NCBI GenBank assembly: GCA_001544595.2
Contig: FCOH02000020.1
Location: 41,500 to 105,499 of the forward strand
Length of the DNA: 64,000 bases
Reading direction: 5' to 3'
Source of the DNA: Caballeronia peredens
GTDB taxonomy: Bacteria > Pseudomonadota > Gammaproteobacteria > Burkholderiales > Burkholderiaceae
The notes beneath the pieces were generated by a model. It worked only from the letters and a program-made list of their open reading frames with translations, was not told where the DNA came from and made no database searches. The translations under genes and the position numbers were made by a program. Shown here piece by piece: positions 42,201 through 50,923 of the stretch. Within the stretch, counting starts at the first letter, position 1, and each line of letters starts with the position of its first letter.

Positions 42201-44482
42201 GAATTGACCTCGTCGGGGCGTTCGTTCTTCGATGTATCGCGCGGCATCGCGCCGTGTTCGCGCAGCTCGGTCGCCCGCTTCGCTTCCTCGCTCGCGCGCG
42301 GTTTGTCGGCGTCGCCCGGCGCGCCTTCGTGCGCCACGGCTGAATTCGTGCGGCCGAGAAAACGCTGCAGCAGCAACGACACGCCGATCAGCGCCGCACC
42401 GATGCCGGTCAGCACCGCGAACGAGCCGATCGTCGGCCGGTGCAGCGACGCCATCAGCTGATGCGCGAACGCCACCGTCAGAAAGATGCCCGGTCCCATG
42501 CCGAGCATCGTGCCGAGCATGAAGTCGCGCATGCGGATATGCGACGCACCCGCGACGAGATTGACGATGGCAAACGGCGCCACCGGCAACAGCCGCAACA
42601 CCACGACCGCGACGATGCCGCGCTTCGCGACGCGCTCGGACAGCCGGTTCACGCGCGCGCCCGCGAGCTTGCGCACGGCGTCGCGGCCGAGCCGGTTGCC
42701 GAGCGAATACGAAATCGCGGCCGCGGTCATCGTGCCGACGAACGCATAGACGCCGCCCCACGACGCGCCGAACACGAGGCCCGTCGTCGCGATCAGCAGC
42801 GTGATCGGCACCGACAGGACCGCCGCCGTGATATAGCCGAGCACGATCCAGAGCGGCGCGAACGGCAGCGCGTCGATATGCCGCGTCGCGTTCGTGAGCG
42901 ATCTCAGGTTCACGTAATCGCCGAGCGGCGTCCAGTGCCACAGAACCGCGACTACCACGACCATCAGCGCGAGCCCGCCGAGCAGCGCGAAGCGGCCGAT
43001 GAGCGGACGCGTCGTCGCGGCGGGCACGAACTGGTCGACGAGTTCGTCGGCCGCGATCGGGGTCTCGGGATCGATGAGCGCTTCGGGCGGAATCAATTGA
43101 TCGAGTTCGGTCGACACTTGCGGGTCGAGCGGCACCAGCGTGCGATGTTCGTCGCGCGGGCGCATCAGCGCCTCGATCGCATCGTTCATGCCGCCGCGCG
43201 CATCGCGTTCGCGCACGATGTCCGCGATCTCGCAGCCGAGATGTTCGGCGAGCAGCGTGTCGCGCATCGTCGCGATCGCGCGGCGGATGCGCGCGTCGGC
43301 GCGGGCGTCGATCGACACGTTGCATTCGCTGTCGAGCACCATCGACCGATTGTTCAGGTTGGCCGAGCCGACCATCAGCAATTCGTCGTCGACGATCATG
43401 AGCTTGCTGTGCACGTTCACGATCTCGTCGCCGAGCTTCGGCACGCTCGGCGACAGCAGCCGATAGCGGCCGTGCGCGTCGGCGTCCTTCAGGAGCGTGT
43501 GCAGGCGCGCGCGCAGCACGCCCATCGTCACTTCCTGAAGCCAGCCGCTCTGATTGCGCGGCACGACGATGGCGAGATCCGGGCCGTCCTCGCGCGCGAG
43601 CGATTCCGCGAGCGCCGCGCCCACCGTACCCGAGGTGAAGTACTGATTCTCGATATAGATGCTGCGCCGCGCCCGCGCGATGGCGTCGAGATATTGCGCG
43701 CGAATCTGCTGCACGGGCGCGCGGCCGAGATAGCCGGGCTCGGTCAACGAGATCGCGATGTCGACATCTTCGAGATCGACGCGCCTCGAAGGCGGCCACG
43801 GATCGCTGTCCTGCGCCGCGCGATGCGCGCGGATCGCAAGGCGCTTGCCGCAGGCTCGCGCCCATCGTTCGCGCGCGAGCACGCCGATTTCACGTGCGGC
43901 GTCGCCGTCGAACATCGTGTGGACATCGTGGAACGGCTGATAGCGCGCGCCGTTCGCATCGCGTCGCAATGCTTCGTCGGGCGCATGCGCGGTCGTGTCC
44001 CAGCGCGAGCGCGTGAGATCGAGACCGCCGACGAACGCGAGCCGGTCGTCGATCACGACGAGCTTCTGATGCTGCGAGCCGCCCATCGGATGCTTGCCGT
44101 CCATCTGGAACGCGATGCGCCGGTTCGTGCGCCAGCCCATCTTGTACACGGGCAGCCATTCGCGCTCGAATGCGTAGAGCATCGCGAAATCCCACGCGAG
44201 GATATAGATGCGCAAACGGCGCCGCTCGCCCGCGACTTCGTGCAGAAAGTCGCCGAGCGCTTCGGGATAGCCGTCGTTCGCGCCGCCGGGCGTGAGCTTC
44301 ATGCGGCTGTCGATATCCCAGCCGAGGATGAAAACCGTGCGCTCGGCACGCAGGATCGCCTCGCGCAGCACGCTGAAATAATCCGCGCCGTCGATGAGCA
44401 GGCTGAAGCGCTGCGCATGACGCACGCTCGCGCAGTTGCGTCCCGGCTGGAAAAACGGCTCGTCGTCTTGGGCGTGGCTCAT
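42197..44482 (-). CDS. Phospholipase D-VTT (DedA-like) fusion protein
   Basis: Protein of 761 residues. Residues ~25-450 hold two HKD motifs of the phospholipase D superfamily (HQKLVVIDD near 137 and HSKLMIVDDELLMVGSANLN near 360), the pattern of cardiolipin synthases and PLDs. Residues ~505-710 are a VTT/SNARE-associated membrane domain (TTGLVFGASWGGVYAFVG; GNRLGRDAVRKLAG; VAPFAIVNLVAG). It probably hydrolyses or exchanges phospholipid head groups at the inner membrane. It is coupled to the EEP gene and divergent from the ClC gene. Confidence 0.92.
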   Translation of the reverse strand: MSHAQDDEPFFQPGRNCASVRHAQRFSLLIDGADYFSVLREAILRAERTVFILGWDIDSRMKLTPGGANDGYPEALGDFLHEVAGERRRLRIYILAWDFAMLYAFEREWLPVYKMGWRTNRRIAFQMDGKHPMGGSQHQKLVVIDDRLAFVGGLDLTRSRWDTTAHAPDEALRRDANGARYQPFHDVHTMFDGDAAREIGVLARERWARACGKRLAIRAHRAAQDSDPWPPSRRVDLEDVDIAISLTEPGYLGRAPVQQIRAQYLDAIARARRSIYIENQYFTSGTVGAALAESLAREDGPDLAIVVPRNQSGWLQEVTMGVLRARLHTLLKDADAHGRYRLLSPSVPKLGDEIVNVHSKLMIVDDELLMVGSANLNNRSMVLDSECNVSIDARADARIRRAIATMRDTLLAEHLGCEIADIVRERDARGGMNDAIEALMRPRDEHRTLVPLDPQVSTELDQLIPPEALIDPETPIAADELVDQFVPAATTRPLIGRFALLGGLALMVVVVAVLWHWTPLGDYVNLRSLTNATRHIDALPFAPLWIVLGYITAAVLSVPITLLIATTGLVFGASWGGVYAFVGTMTAAAISYSLGNRLGRDAVRKLAGARVNRLSERVAKRGIVAVVVLRLLPVAPFAIVNLVAGASHIRMRDFMLGTMLGMGPGIFLTVAFAHQLMASLHRPTIGSFAVLTGIGAALIGVSLLLQRFLGRTNSAVAHEGAPGDADKPRASEEAKRATELREHGAMPRDTSKNERPDEVNS

Positions 44483-44560
44483 GCCTTTCGTTTTGCAAGC
44501 GCCATGCCCGCTGTGTGGTGATACGCTTCAGGCACCGCCTGTCCCGGAGCGCCACGAACG

Positions 44561-45907
44561 ATGAACGAAGCGAACGACGACGAAAGCATCGATCAGGACG
44601 ACGAACGCGCGGGACTTGTTCCGCTCGCGCTGGCATCGGTGATCGTAGGCGCGGTGACGGGCGCCATCGGCGTGTGCTTTCGTTTTTCGCTCGAACAGGC
44701 GGAAACGTGGCGCACCGCGCTCGTCGCCTGGGGGCACGCGGGACACGAAGCGGCCTTCCTGCTCGTCGTGTTCGCCGCCGCGGCGGCCACCGCGCTCGCC
44801 GCGTGGCTCGTCGCGCGTTTCGCGCCGATGGCGAGCGGCAGCGGCATTCCGCATGTCGAAGCGGTATTGCGCGGCAAACTGCCGCCCGCGCCGCTCGTGC
44901 TCATTCCGATCAAATTCGTGGGCGGCGTGCTCGCCATCGGTGCGGGGCTCGCGCTCGGCCGAGAAGGGCCCACGGTGCAGATGGGCGCATCGATCGCGCA
45001 CGCCATCGGCACATTCTTCAGGCGCACCGCGGGCGATTGCCGCGTGCTGCTCGCGGCGGGCGCGGGCGCGGGGCTCGCCACGGCGTTCAATGCGCCGATC
45101 GCCGGCGCCGTATTCGTGCTCGAAGAACTGATGCGCCGCTTCGATACGCGCACGGCCGTCGCGGCGCTCGGCGCGTCGGCGAGCGCGATCGCCATGGCGC
45201 GCCTCTTGCATGGCGATCTGCCCGACTTCCACGTGCCCGCGCAGCCGTTTCCCGGTTTCGCGATGACCGCCGCCCATCTCGTGCTCGGCGCCGTGCTCGG
45301 TCTTCTCGGGGCTGCCTATTGCCGCGCAATACTCTGGACGCTCGATATCGCCGAGTCGTTCGCGCGACCCGCATCGACCGGCAATGCGGTCGTGCATGCG
45401 ACGGTGCGCGCGGGGCTCGTCGGCGCGGCGGTCGGCCTGCTCGCGTGGTTCGCGCCGGATCTCGCCGGTGGCGGCGATGCACTCACCGAGCGCGCGCTGC
45501 TCGGCGCGGGCACGATCGCGGGCGTGCTCGCGATGTTCGCGTTGCGCTTCGCGCTGGGCGCCGTGTCGTACGCGGCGGGCACGCCCGGCGGCCTGTTCGC
45601 GCCGATGCTCGTGCTCGGCGCGCAGACGGGTCTCGTGTTCGGCCGCGCGTGTCTCGACTGGTTCCCCGGCATGTCGGCGATCACCGGCGACACGAGCACG
45701 TTCGCGGTGGTCGGCATGGCGGCGTTCTTCGTCGCGGTGGTGCGCGCGCCGGTGACCGGCATCGTGCTCGTCACCGAAATGACCGCGAGCTTCACGCTCC
45801 TGCTGCCGATGCTGACCGCCTGCTTCACCGCGATGATCGTGCCGATGCTGCTGCACGTGCCGCCGATCTACGACTCGCTCGGCCGGCGCCCGGCGCGCAG
45901 GCGCTGA
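44561..45907 (+). CDS. clcA: ClC-type H+/Cl- antiporter
   Basis: Membrane transporter of 448 residues, near the length of E. coli ClcA (473). The selectivity-filter motifs are GSGIPHVEA, GREGPTVQMGA with the gating Glu, and GGLFAPMLVLGA. The internal proton Glu is kept in FVLEELMRRF, so it should be an antiporter rather than a channel. About ten helices are visible. It is divergent from the PLD-VTT gene, 78 bp apart. In enteric bacteria ClcA helps in acid resistance; the role here is not known. Confidence 0.93.
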   Translation: MNEANDDESIDQDDERAGLVPLALASVIVGAVTGAIGVCFRFSLEQAETWRTALVAWGHAGHEAAFLLVVFAAAAATALAAWLVARFAPMASGSGIPHVEAVLRGKLPPAPLVLIPIKFVGGVLAIGAGLALGREGPTVQMGASIAHAIGTFFRRTAGDCRVLLAAGAGAGLATAFNAPIAGAVFVLEELMRRFDTRTAVAALGASASAIAMARLLHGDLPDFHVPAQPFPGFAMTAAHLVLGAVLGLLGAAYCRAILWTLDIAESFARPASTGNAVVHATVRAGLVGAAVGLLAWFAPDLAGGGDALTERALLGAGTIAGVLAMFALRFALGAVSYAAGTPGGLFAPMLVLGAQTGLVFGRACLDWFPGMSAITGDTSTFAVVGMAAFFVAVVRAPVTGIVLVTEMTASFTLLLPMLTACFTAMIVPMLLHVPPIYDSLGRRPARRR

Positions 45908-45988
45908 CGCCGCGCTCTGCATGCGATGCACCGTTGCGGTAGTCTCGTCGATGCACCTTCACCGACTTCATCCCGACAAGGACACGCA

Positions 45989-47017
45989 ATGGAATATCGA
46001 TATCTCGGCGCTTCCGGCTTCAAGGTTCCCGTTCTGAGCTTCGGCACCGGCACGTTCGGCGGCAAGGGCGAACTCTTTCAGGCGTGGGGCGAGACCGACG
46101 TGGGCGAAGCGCGCAAGCTCGTCGACATCTGCCTCGACGCGGGCGTCACGATGTTCGACACCGCCGACATCTACTCGCGCGGCGCATCGGAATCGATTCT
46201 CGGCGAAGCGCTCAAGGGCCGGCGCGACAAGGTCATCATCTCGACCAAGGCCACGTTTCGCTTCGACGACGACAACCCGAACGCCGTCGGTTCGTCGCGC
46301 TTTCATCTGATCGAGGCGGTCAACGCGGCGCTCACGCGTTTGCAGACGGATCACATCGACCTGTTCCAACTGCACGGTTTCGACGCGAAAACGCCCGTCG
46401 AAGAAACGCTCTCCACACTCGACGACCTCGTGCGCGCGGGCAAGATCCGCTATACGGGCGTGTCGAATTTTTCGGGCTGGCATCTGCAGAAATCGCTGGA
46501 TGTCGCGAATCGGTACGGCTATCCGCGCTATGTCGCGAATCAGACGTACTACTCGCTGATCGGCCGCGACTACGAATGGGAACTGATGCCGCTCGGGCTC
46601 GATCAGGGCGTCGGCGCGGTCGTGTGGAGCCCGCTCGGCTGGGGACGGCTCACGGGCAAGATCCGGCGCGGCCAGCCGCTCCCCGAGACGAGCCGCCTGC
46701 ACAAGACCGCCGACATGGGGCCGCCGGTACCCGATGAATATCTTTATCGCGTGATGGATGCGCTCGACGCGATCGCCGCGGAAACCGGCAAGACGGTGCC
46801 GCAGATCGCGCTGAACTGGTTGCTGCAGCGTCCGACGGTGGCGACGGTGCTCATCGGCGCGCGCAACGAAGAACAGTTGCGGCAGAACCTGGGCTCGGTC
46901 GGCTGGAATCTGACCGCCGAACAGGTCAAAAAACTCGACGAGGCGAGCACCGTGCGGCCCGCGTATCCGTACTGGCATCAACAAGGGTTTTCGGAGCGCA
47001 ACCCATTCCCCGTCTGA
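45989..47017 (+). CDS. Aldo/keto reductase
   Basis: NADPH-dependent TIM-barrel oxidoreductase of 342 residues. The catalytic tetrad appears as Asp/Tyr in DTADIYSRGASE, Lys in ISTKATF and His in LFQLHGFD, with the cofactor motif GARNEEQLRQNLG near the C-terminus. It resembles the YajO/Tas-like voltage-gated-channel-beta subgroup. The ATG at 45989 follows a short purine-rich site. The substrate is unknown. It stands alone between clcA and the LysE gene. Confidence 0.92.
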   Translation: MEYRYLGASGFKVPVLSFGTGTFGGKGELFQAWGETDVGEARKLVDICLDAGVTMFDTADIYSRGASESILGEALKGRRDKVIISTKATFRFDDDNPNAVGSSRFHLIEAVNAALTRLQTDHIDLFQLHGFDAKTPVEETLSTLDDLVRAGKIRYTGVSNFSGWHLQKSLDVANRYGYPRYVANQTYYSLIGRDYEWELMPLGLDQGVGAVVWSPLGWGRLTGKIRRGQPLPETSRLHKTADMGPPVPDEYLYRVMDALDAIAAETGKTVPQIALNWLLQRPTVATVLIGARNEEQLRQNLGSVGWNLTAEQVKKLDEASTVRPAYPYWHQQGFSERNPFPV

Positions 47018-47097
47018 GCTGGCGGACGAGCGCGGTGGCCGGAGCCGCCGCGCTCGGAAATGGCTGATGCACCGTATCGGAAGCCTTCTGACAATCT

Positions 47098-47107
47098 GTA
47101 CCGGTAC
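47098..47107. promoter_or_regulatory. Palindrome upstream of the LysE-family gene
   Basis: GTACCGGTAC is a perfect 10-bp palindrome in TCTGTACCGGTACTGTATCGG, about 60 bp before the ATG. Similar GTAC-rich sites often regulate LysE exporters through MocR/GntR proteins. No such regulator is adjacent. Confidence 0.35.
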
Positions 47108-47167
47108 TGTATCGGACAGCTCCCGTACACTTGGCGCTCATCGGTTCTCAATTCATCGGAGCGCGCC

Positions 47168-47782
47168 ATGCCCAACGAACTCCTGAACGCCCTCCCCGCC
47201 GCCGCGCTGTTCGCGCTGGTGACGACGATCACGCCCGGTCCAAACAACACGATGTTGCTCGCCTCGGGCGTCAACTTCGGCCTGAAGCGCACGGTGCCGC
47301 ACGTGCTCGGCATCAGCGCCGGCATGGCGATCCTGATGCTCGCGGTCGGTGTCGGCCTCGCGGAAGCGTTCGAGCGCCTGCCCTGGCTCTACACGGTGCT
47401 GGAAGTGGCGAGCGTCGCGTATCTGCTCTATCTGGCGTGGAAGATCGGCACGTCGTCGTCGGTGCAGATGCGCGACGGCAAGCAGCGCCCGATGCGCTTT
47501 CACGAAGCGATCGCGTTCCAGTGGATCAATCCCAAAGCGTGGATGATGGTGCTCACCGCCGCCACGACGATTCATTTGCACACGAGTCTTTCGCTCAATG
47601 CCGCGCTGATGGCGCTCGTGCTCGTCGTGATCGGGTTGCCGTGCATCACGATGTGGGCCGCATTCGGCATGTCGCTGCGGCGTTTTCTCGCGAATCCGCG
47701 CTGGCTGCGCATGTTCAACATCACGATGGCCGTGCTGCTCGTGCTCTCGCTGTATCCGATCGTCGCCCATTTTTTTGCCTGA
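47168..47782 (+). CDS. LysE/RhtB-family amino acid exporter
   Basis: Inner-membrane efflux protein of 204 residues with six helices. Family motifs are TITPGPNNTMLLASGVNFGL, GISAGMAILMLAVGVG, AYLLYLAWKI, and FQWINPKAWMM. It likely exports an amino acid or a related compound. GGAGCGCGCC precedes the ATG at 47168. It is not in an operon. Confidence 0.93.
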   Translation: MPNELLNALPAAALFALVTTITPGPNNTMLLASGVNFGLKRTVPHVLGISAGMAILMLAVGVGLAEAFERLPWLYTVLEVASVAYLLYLAWKIGTSSSVQMRDGKQRPMRFHEAIAFQWINPKAWMMVLTAATTIHLHTSLSLNAALMALVLVVIGLPCITMWAAFGMSLRRFLANPRWLRMFNITMAVLLVLSLYPIVAHFFA

Positions 47783-48087
47783 CACGTCGCACGCGGCGAA
47801 GGGGCGCAGCTTGCGTAAAACGCGGACGTCCCTTTGCCTGCGCGTGCAGACCGGTGCATACTGCCCTTACGCGCCGGCACGCAAAATCTGCCGTCCCGCT
47901 TGCAAGATTGGGACTGCATTTCTTTACCGTCAGCTCTGTCTGTCCATCCTGCCGCCCGCGGATCGCAGGTGATCCTTAAGCGATCCTTTAAGGTGGTCCG
48001 TATCGCCCGGCGCGTACATGCCTTGCTTGTTCGTTGGTTCGCGTCGAATTTCCGGCGCGGCTTTGAAATCTGTTCAAGGAGTACGCC
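47783..48087. other. Gene-free stretch before the small acidic protein
   Basis: About 305 bp with no convincing gene. A near-direct repeat, GATCCTTAAG and GATCCTTTAAG, at 47971-47992 may belong to the promoter region of the small acidic protein. Nothing else stands out. Confidence 0.35.
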
Positions 48088-48255
48088 ATGTCTGGAGCCA
48101 ATCGCCCATCCGGTCCCGCCACGCGCAAATCCCTCGACCTAGCCGATCAGATCGAGCGCGATGAATTGGAGAACAACCTGCCGGATGCGCTAAACAACGT
48201 CGACGACGATGATGACGACGACGAATCCGACTCCGATCGCACACTAGGCCGTTAG
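48088..48255 (+). CDS. Small acidic protein, unknown function
   Basis: A 55-residue protein with a good ribosome site (AAGGAG, 7 nt before the ATG at 48088) and its own terminator at 48299. It starts MSGANRPSGPATRKSLDLAD and contains a run of Asp (VDDDDDDDESDSD) near the C-terminus. The acidic tail is reminiscent of small DNA-mimic or chaperone-like proteins, but no family is recognised. The combination of ribosome site, coding bias and terminator supports it as a real gene. Confidence 0.7.
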   Translation: MSGANRPSGPATRKSLDLADQIERDELENNLPDALNNVDDDDDDDESDSDRTLGR

Positions 48256-48298
48256 CCTCGACAGCCGGGCCCGTCGCGCCGAGGACGGCGCGATCCGC

Positions 48299-48333
48299 AA
48301 CGCCGCGATGCGTCCCTGCATGGCGGCGTTTTT
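48299..48333 (+). terminator. Rho-independent terminator after the small acidic protein
   Basis: AACGCCGC and GCGGCGTT pair around an inner stem (GATGCG/TGCAT) and are followed by TTTTT. Confidence 0.8.
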
Positions 48334-48515
48334 GCACCCGCCGCTGCTGTGCGCAATGGCGCGCGCATTTGCCGTAGCGAGCGCTGGGCACAGGGGTTGC
48401 TTTGAAGCCTGCTGTCGCGCGATCCGGCGCGCGGCGAGAAGCTGATGAGCGAACGCGGCGACGACGTCAGTCCGCATGCGAATCAACCGATCAACCGATC
48501 CCATGGGAGGACTTC

Positions 48516-48677
48516 ATGCTCCGTTACGCAGTCATCTTCTTCATCATCGCGATCATCGCGGCCGTGTTCGGCTTCGGCGGAATCGCGACGGGCGCGGCGG
48601 AAATCGCCAAGATCCTGTTCTTCATCTTCATCGTGATCTTTCTCGCGACGCTCCTGCTCGGCGTGTTCAGGCGATGA
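48516..48677 (+). CDS. DUF1328-family small membrane protein
   Basis: A 53-residue protein almost wholly hydrophobic (MLRYAVIFFIIAIIAAVFGF, then AEIAKILFFIFIVIFLATLL), with two helices. It matches DUF1328 (YtjA-like), small inner-membrane proteins often induced by stress. GGGAGGACTTC precedes the ATG. A terminator follows at 48706. Confidence 0.93.
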   Translation: MLRYAVIFFIIAIIAAVFGFGGIATGAAEIAKILFFIFIVIFLATLLLGVFRR

Positions 48678-48705
48678 CTTCGCTCATGCAGCAAGCGTCG
48701 TAAAC

Positions 48706-48740
48706 AAACGCGCGGACTTCATCGAAGCCGCGCGTTTTTC
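48706..48740 (+). terminator. Rho-independent terminator after the DUF1328 gene
   Basis: AAACGCGCGG and CCGCGCGTTT pair around a 12-nt loop (ACTTCATCGAAG, which can pair further) and run into TTTTCGTTTT. The wspR gene converges from the other side. Confidence 0.85.
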
Positions 48741-48760
48741 GTTTTCGAGGGCGTTGCAGA

Positions 48761-49879
48761 TTACGTGATGATCACGCGATTCTTGCCGTCTCGCTTCGCG
48801 CGATACAACGCGAGATCCGCTGCTTCCACGAGTTGCTTCGACGCGTCGTCGTGCGTCGCCAGATGCGTCGCGCCGCCGATGCTGATCGTCACGCGACCGC
48901 TCGCGGAGCCCGTATGCGGCACGTTGAGCGATTCCACCGCGATGCGGATCTTCTCGCCGAGCAGGCGCAATCCCGGCGCGGACGACGACAGCAGCACGAC
49001 CGCGAATTCCTCGCCGCCGAAGCGCGCCGCGAGATCGGTAGGACTGTTGAGGCTCGTCTCGATGGTATGCGCGACGAGCTTCAGCACGTCGTCGCCGGCG
49101 ACGTGGCCGTAGGTGTCGTTGTACGACTTGAAATTATCGACATCGATCATCAGGAAGCCGATGGATGCACGCTCGCGCGACGCGCGACGCCATTCCGCGC
49201 TCAGATAATCGTCGAGGCGGCGGCGGTTCGACAAGCCCGTCAGGCCGTCGGAATGCGTCAGACGCTGCAGTTCCAGATTCGTTTCGAGCAGCTTCTGCTG
49301 CGACTGACGCAGCGCGCGATACGCCTCGTCGCGCTGCAACAGGTTCTGATACGAACGCGAGTGATAGCGCACGCGCGCTACGAGTTCGATCGTGTCGGGC
49401 AGCTTCACGAGGTAATCGTTCGCGCCCGCCGCGAAAGCCGCGCTCTTGATGCGCGGTTCTTCCTTCGTCGAGAGCACGATGATCGGGATGTCGCGCGTCG
49501 CCGGATGTTCGCGATACTGGCGCACGAGCGTGAGACCATCGACGCCGGGCATCACGAGATCCTGCAGGATCACCGTCGGCCGCGTTTCCTGCGCGGTGCG
49601 CAGCGCTTCTTCGGGATTGGCGCAGTAGTGCAGATCGACGTTCGGCTCTTCCGCGAGCGCGCGTCGCAGCGCCTCCGCGATGATCGCCTGATCGTCCACG
49701 AGCAGCACCATCACCGGCAGTTCGGCCGCTGACGGCGCATTCAGCGCGGCGGCCAGCAGGTCGGACACTGCGCGCTCGTCCGCCATCGCGCGCGACCCCG
49801 CGCGCTCGATGCTCGCCGCCGCCGCTGCCGCGGCTCGTTGCGCGCGCTCGGCCAGCGGATCGGGATGAGGATGTTTCAT
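48761..49879 (-). CDS. wspR: WspR response regulator, diguanylate cyclase
   Basis: Output protein of the Wsp system, 372 residues. A receiver domain (~56-175) has the phosphorylatable Asp107 in VILQDLVMPG, and a GGDEF domain (~210-372) has the active site ARFGGEEF, so it makes c-di-GMP when WspE phosphorylates it. The inhibitory I-site RxxD, which should precede GGEEF, reads SPTD; the Arg is missing. The N-terminus has a ~50-residue Ala-rich extension. It is the last gene of the operon, 45 bp after wspF. Confidence 0.95.
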   Translation of the reverse strand: MKHPHPDPLAERAQRAAAAAAASIERAGSRAMADERAVSDLLAAALNAPSAAELPVMVLLVDDQAIIAEALRRALAEEPNVDLHYCANPEEALRTAQETRPTVILQDLVMPGVDGLTLVRQYREHPATRDIPIIVLSTKEEPRIKSAAFAAGANDYLVKLPDTIELVARVRYHSRSYQNLLQRDEAYRALRQSQQKLLETNLELQRLTHSDGLTGLSNRRRLDDYLSAEWRRASRERASIGFLMIDVDNFKSYNDTYGHVAGDDVLKLVAHTIETSLNSPTDLAARFGGEEFAVVLLSSSAPGLRLLGEKIRIAVESLNVPHTGSASGRVTISIGGATHLATHDDASKQLVEAADLALYRAKRDGKNRVIIT

Positions 49880-49924
49880 GAACGTGTCCTTTGACGGGTT
49901 CTGGTCGGTGAGTTCGTTGCGATT

Positions 49925-50923
49925 TCAGTCGAATACGGTAGCGAGCGCATCCGCGATGCGCGGCAGCGGCAGGATCGACACGGCCGCATCGAGCGCCGCG
50001 GCGGCCTTCGGCATGCCGTAGACCGCGCTCGTCGCCTGGTCCTGCGCGATCGTGTGATAGCCCTTCGCGCGCATCGCCTTCAGGCCGATCGCGCCGTCGC
50101 GACCCATGCCCGTCAGCAGCACGCCGGCCGCGCGGCCCGTCCAGCGCTCGGTGATGCTCTGGAAGAACACGTCGACGGAAGGCCGGTAAGGCAATTGCTC
50201 GGGATGCGCGGTGTAGCCGAGACGCGCGGCATCGGCGAAATGCAGATGATCGTTGGTGGCCGCGAGCAGCACTTCGCCCGGCACGGGCCGGTCGCCCTCG
50301 CGCGTGACCCGCACCGGCAGCGCCGATTGCGCATTGAGCCATTGCGCCATGCCTTCGGCGAACGCGCGGTCCACGTGCTGCACGATGACCGTGGCCGCCG
50401 CGAAGTCCTTCGGCAGCGCGCCGAGCAGCGTCGCGAGCGCGGACGGTCCGCCCGCCGATGCGCCGATCGCCACGAGGCGCGCCGAGTTTTTCGCGACGTT
50501 CGCGAGAGGCGCGGCCACCGCGCCGGACGAAGCGAGGCGCGCCCCGATCTGATCGATCTTCGCGATCAGCGCCGCCGCCCCGCGACGCGCATCGGCGCCG
50601 GCGAGCGCAGGCGTGTCGACGGCATCGAGCGCACCCGCGCCCATCGCTTCGTACACGCGCCACGCGTTCGCGCCGACATCCACGGTCACGACGAGAATCG
50701 CGCACGGCGAGCGCGCCATGATGGTCCGCGACGCCTGCACGCCATCGACGTTGGGCATCACGAGATCCATCAGCACGATATCGGGCGTGCGCGCGGCGCA
50801 ATAGTCGATGGCCTGCTGGCCGTCGTGCGCGACCCACGCGATCTCGAAGTCGGGCCGCGCCGCGAGCGCGCGCCGCAGCGCTTCCACGGCCAGCGGGACA
50901 TCGTTCACAATGCCGATTTTCAT
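49925..50923 (-). CDS. wspF: WspF methylesterase (CheB-like)
   Basis: Resets the Wsp receptor by removing methyl groups from WspA. The 332-residue protein has a receiver domain with Asp53 (IVLMDLVMPNVDG) and a CheB esterase domain with the Ser-His-Asp triad in GASAGGPSAL, IVQHVDRAFAEGM and LTGMGRDGAIGL. In other species loss of wspF switches WspR on constantly. It overlaps wspE by 4 bp. Confidence 0.95.
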   Translation of the reverse strand: MKIGIVNDVPLAVEALRRALAARPDFEIAWVAHDGQQAIDYCAARTPDIVLMDLVMPNVDGVQASRTIMARSPCAILVVTVDVGANAWRVYEAMGAGALDAVDTPALAGADARRGAAALIAKIDQIGARLASSGAVAAPLANVAKNSARLVAIGASAGGPSALATLLGALPKDFAAATVIVQHVDRAFAEGMAQWLNAQSALPVRVTREGDRPVPGEVLLAATNDHLHFADAARLGYTAHPEQLPYRPSVDVFFQSITERWTGRAAGVLLTGMGRDGAIGLKAMRAKGYHTIAQDQATSAVYGMPKAAAALDAAVSILPLPRIADALATVFD

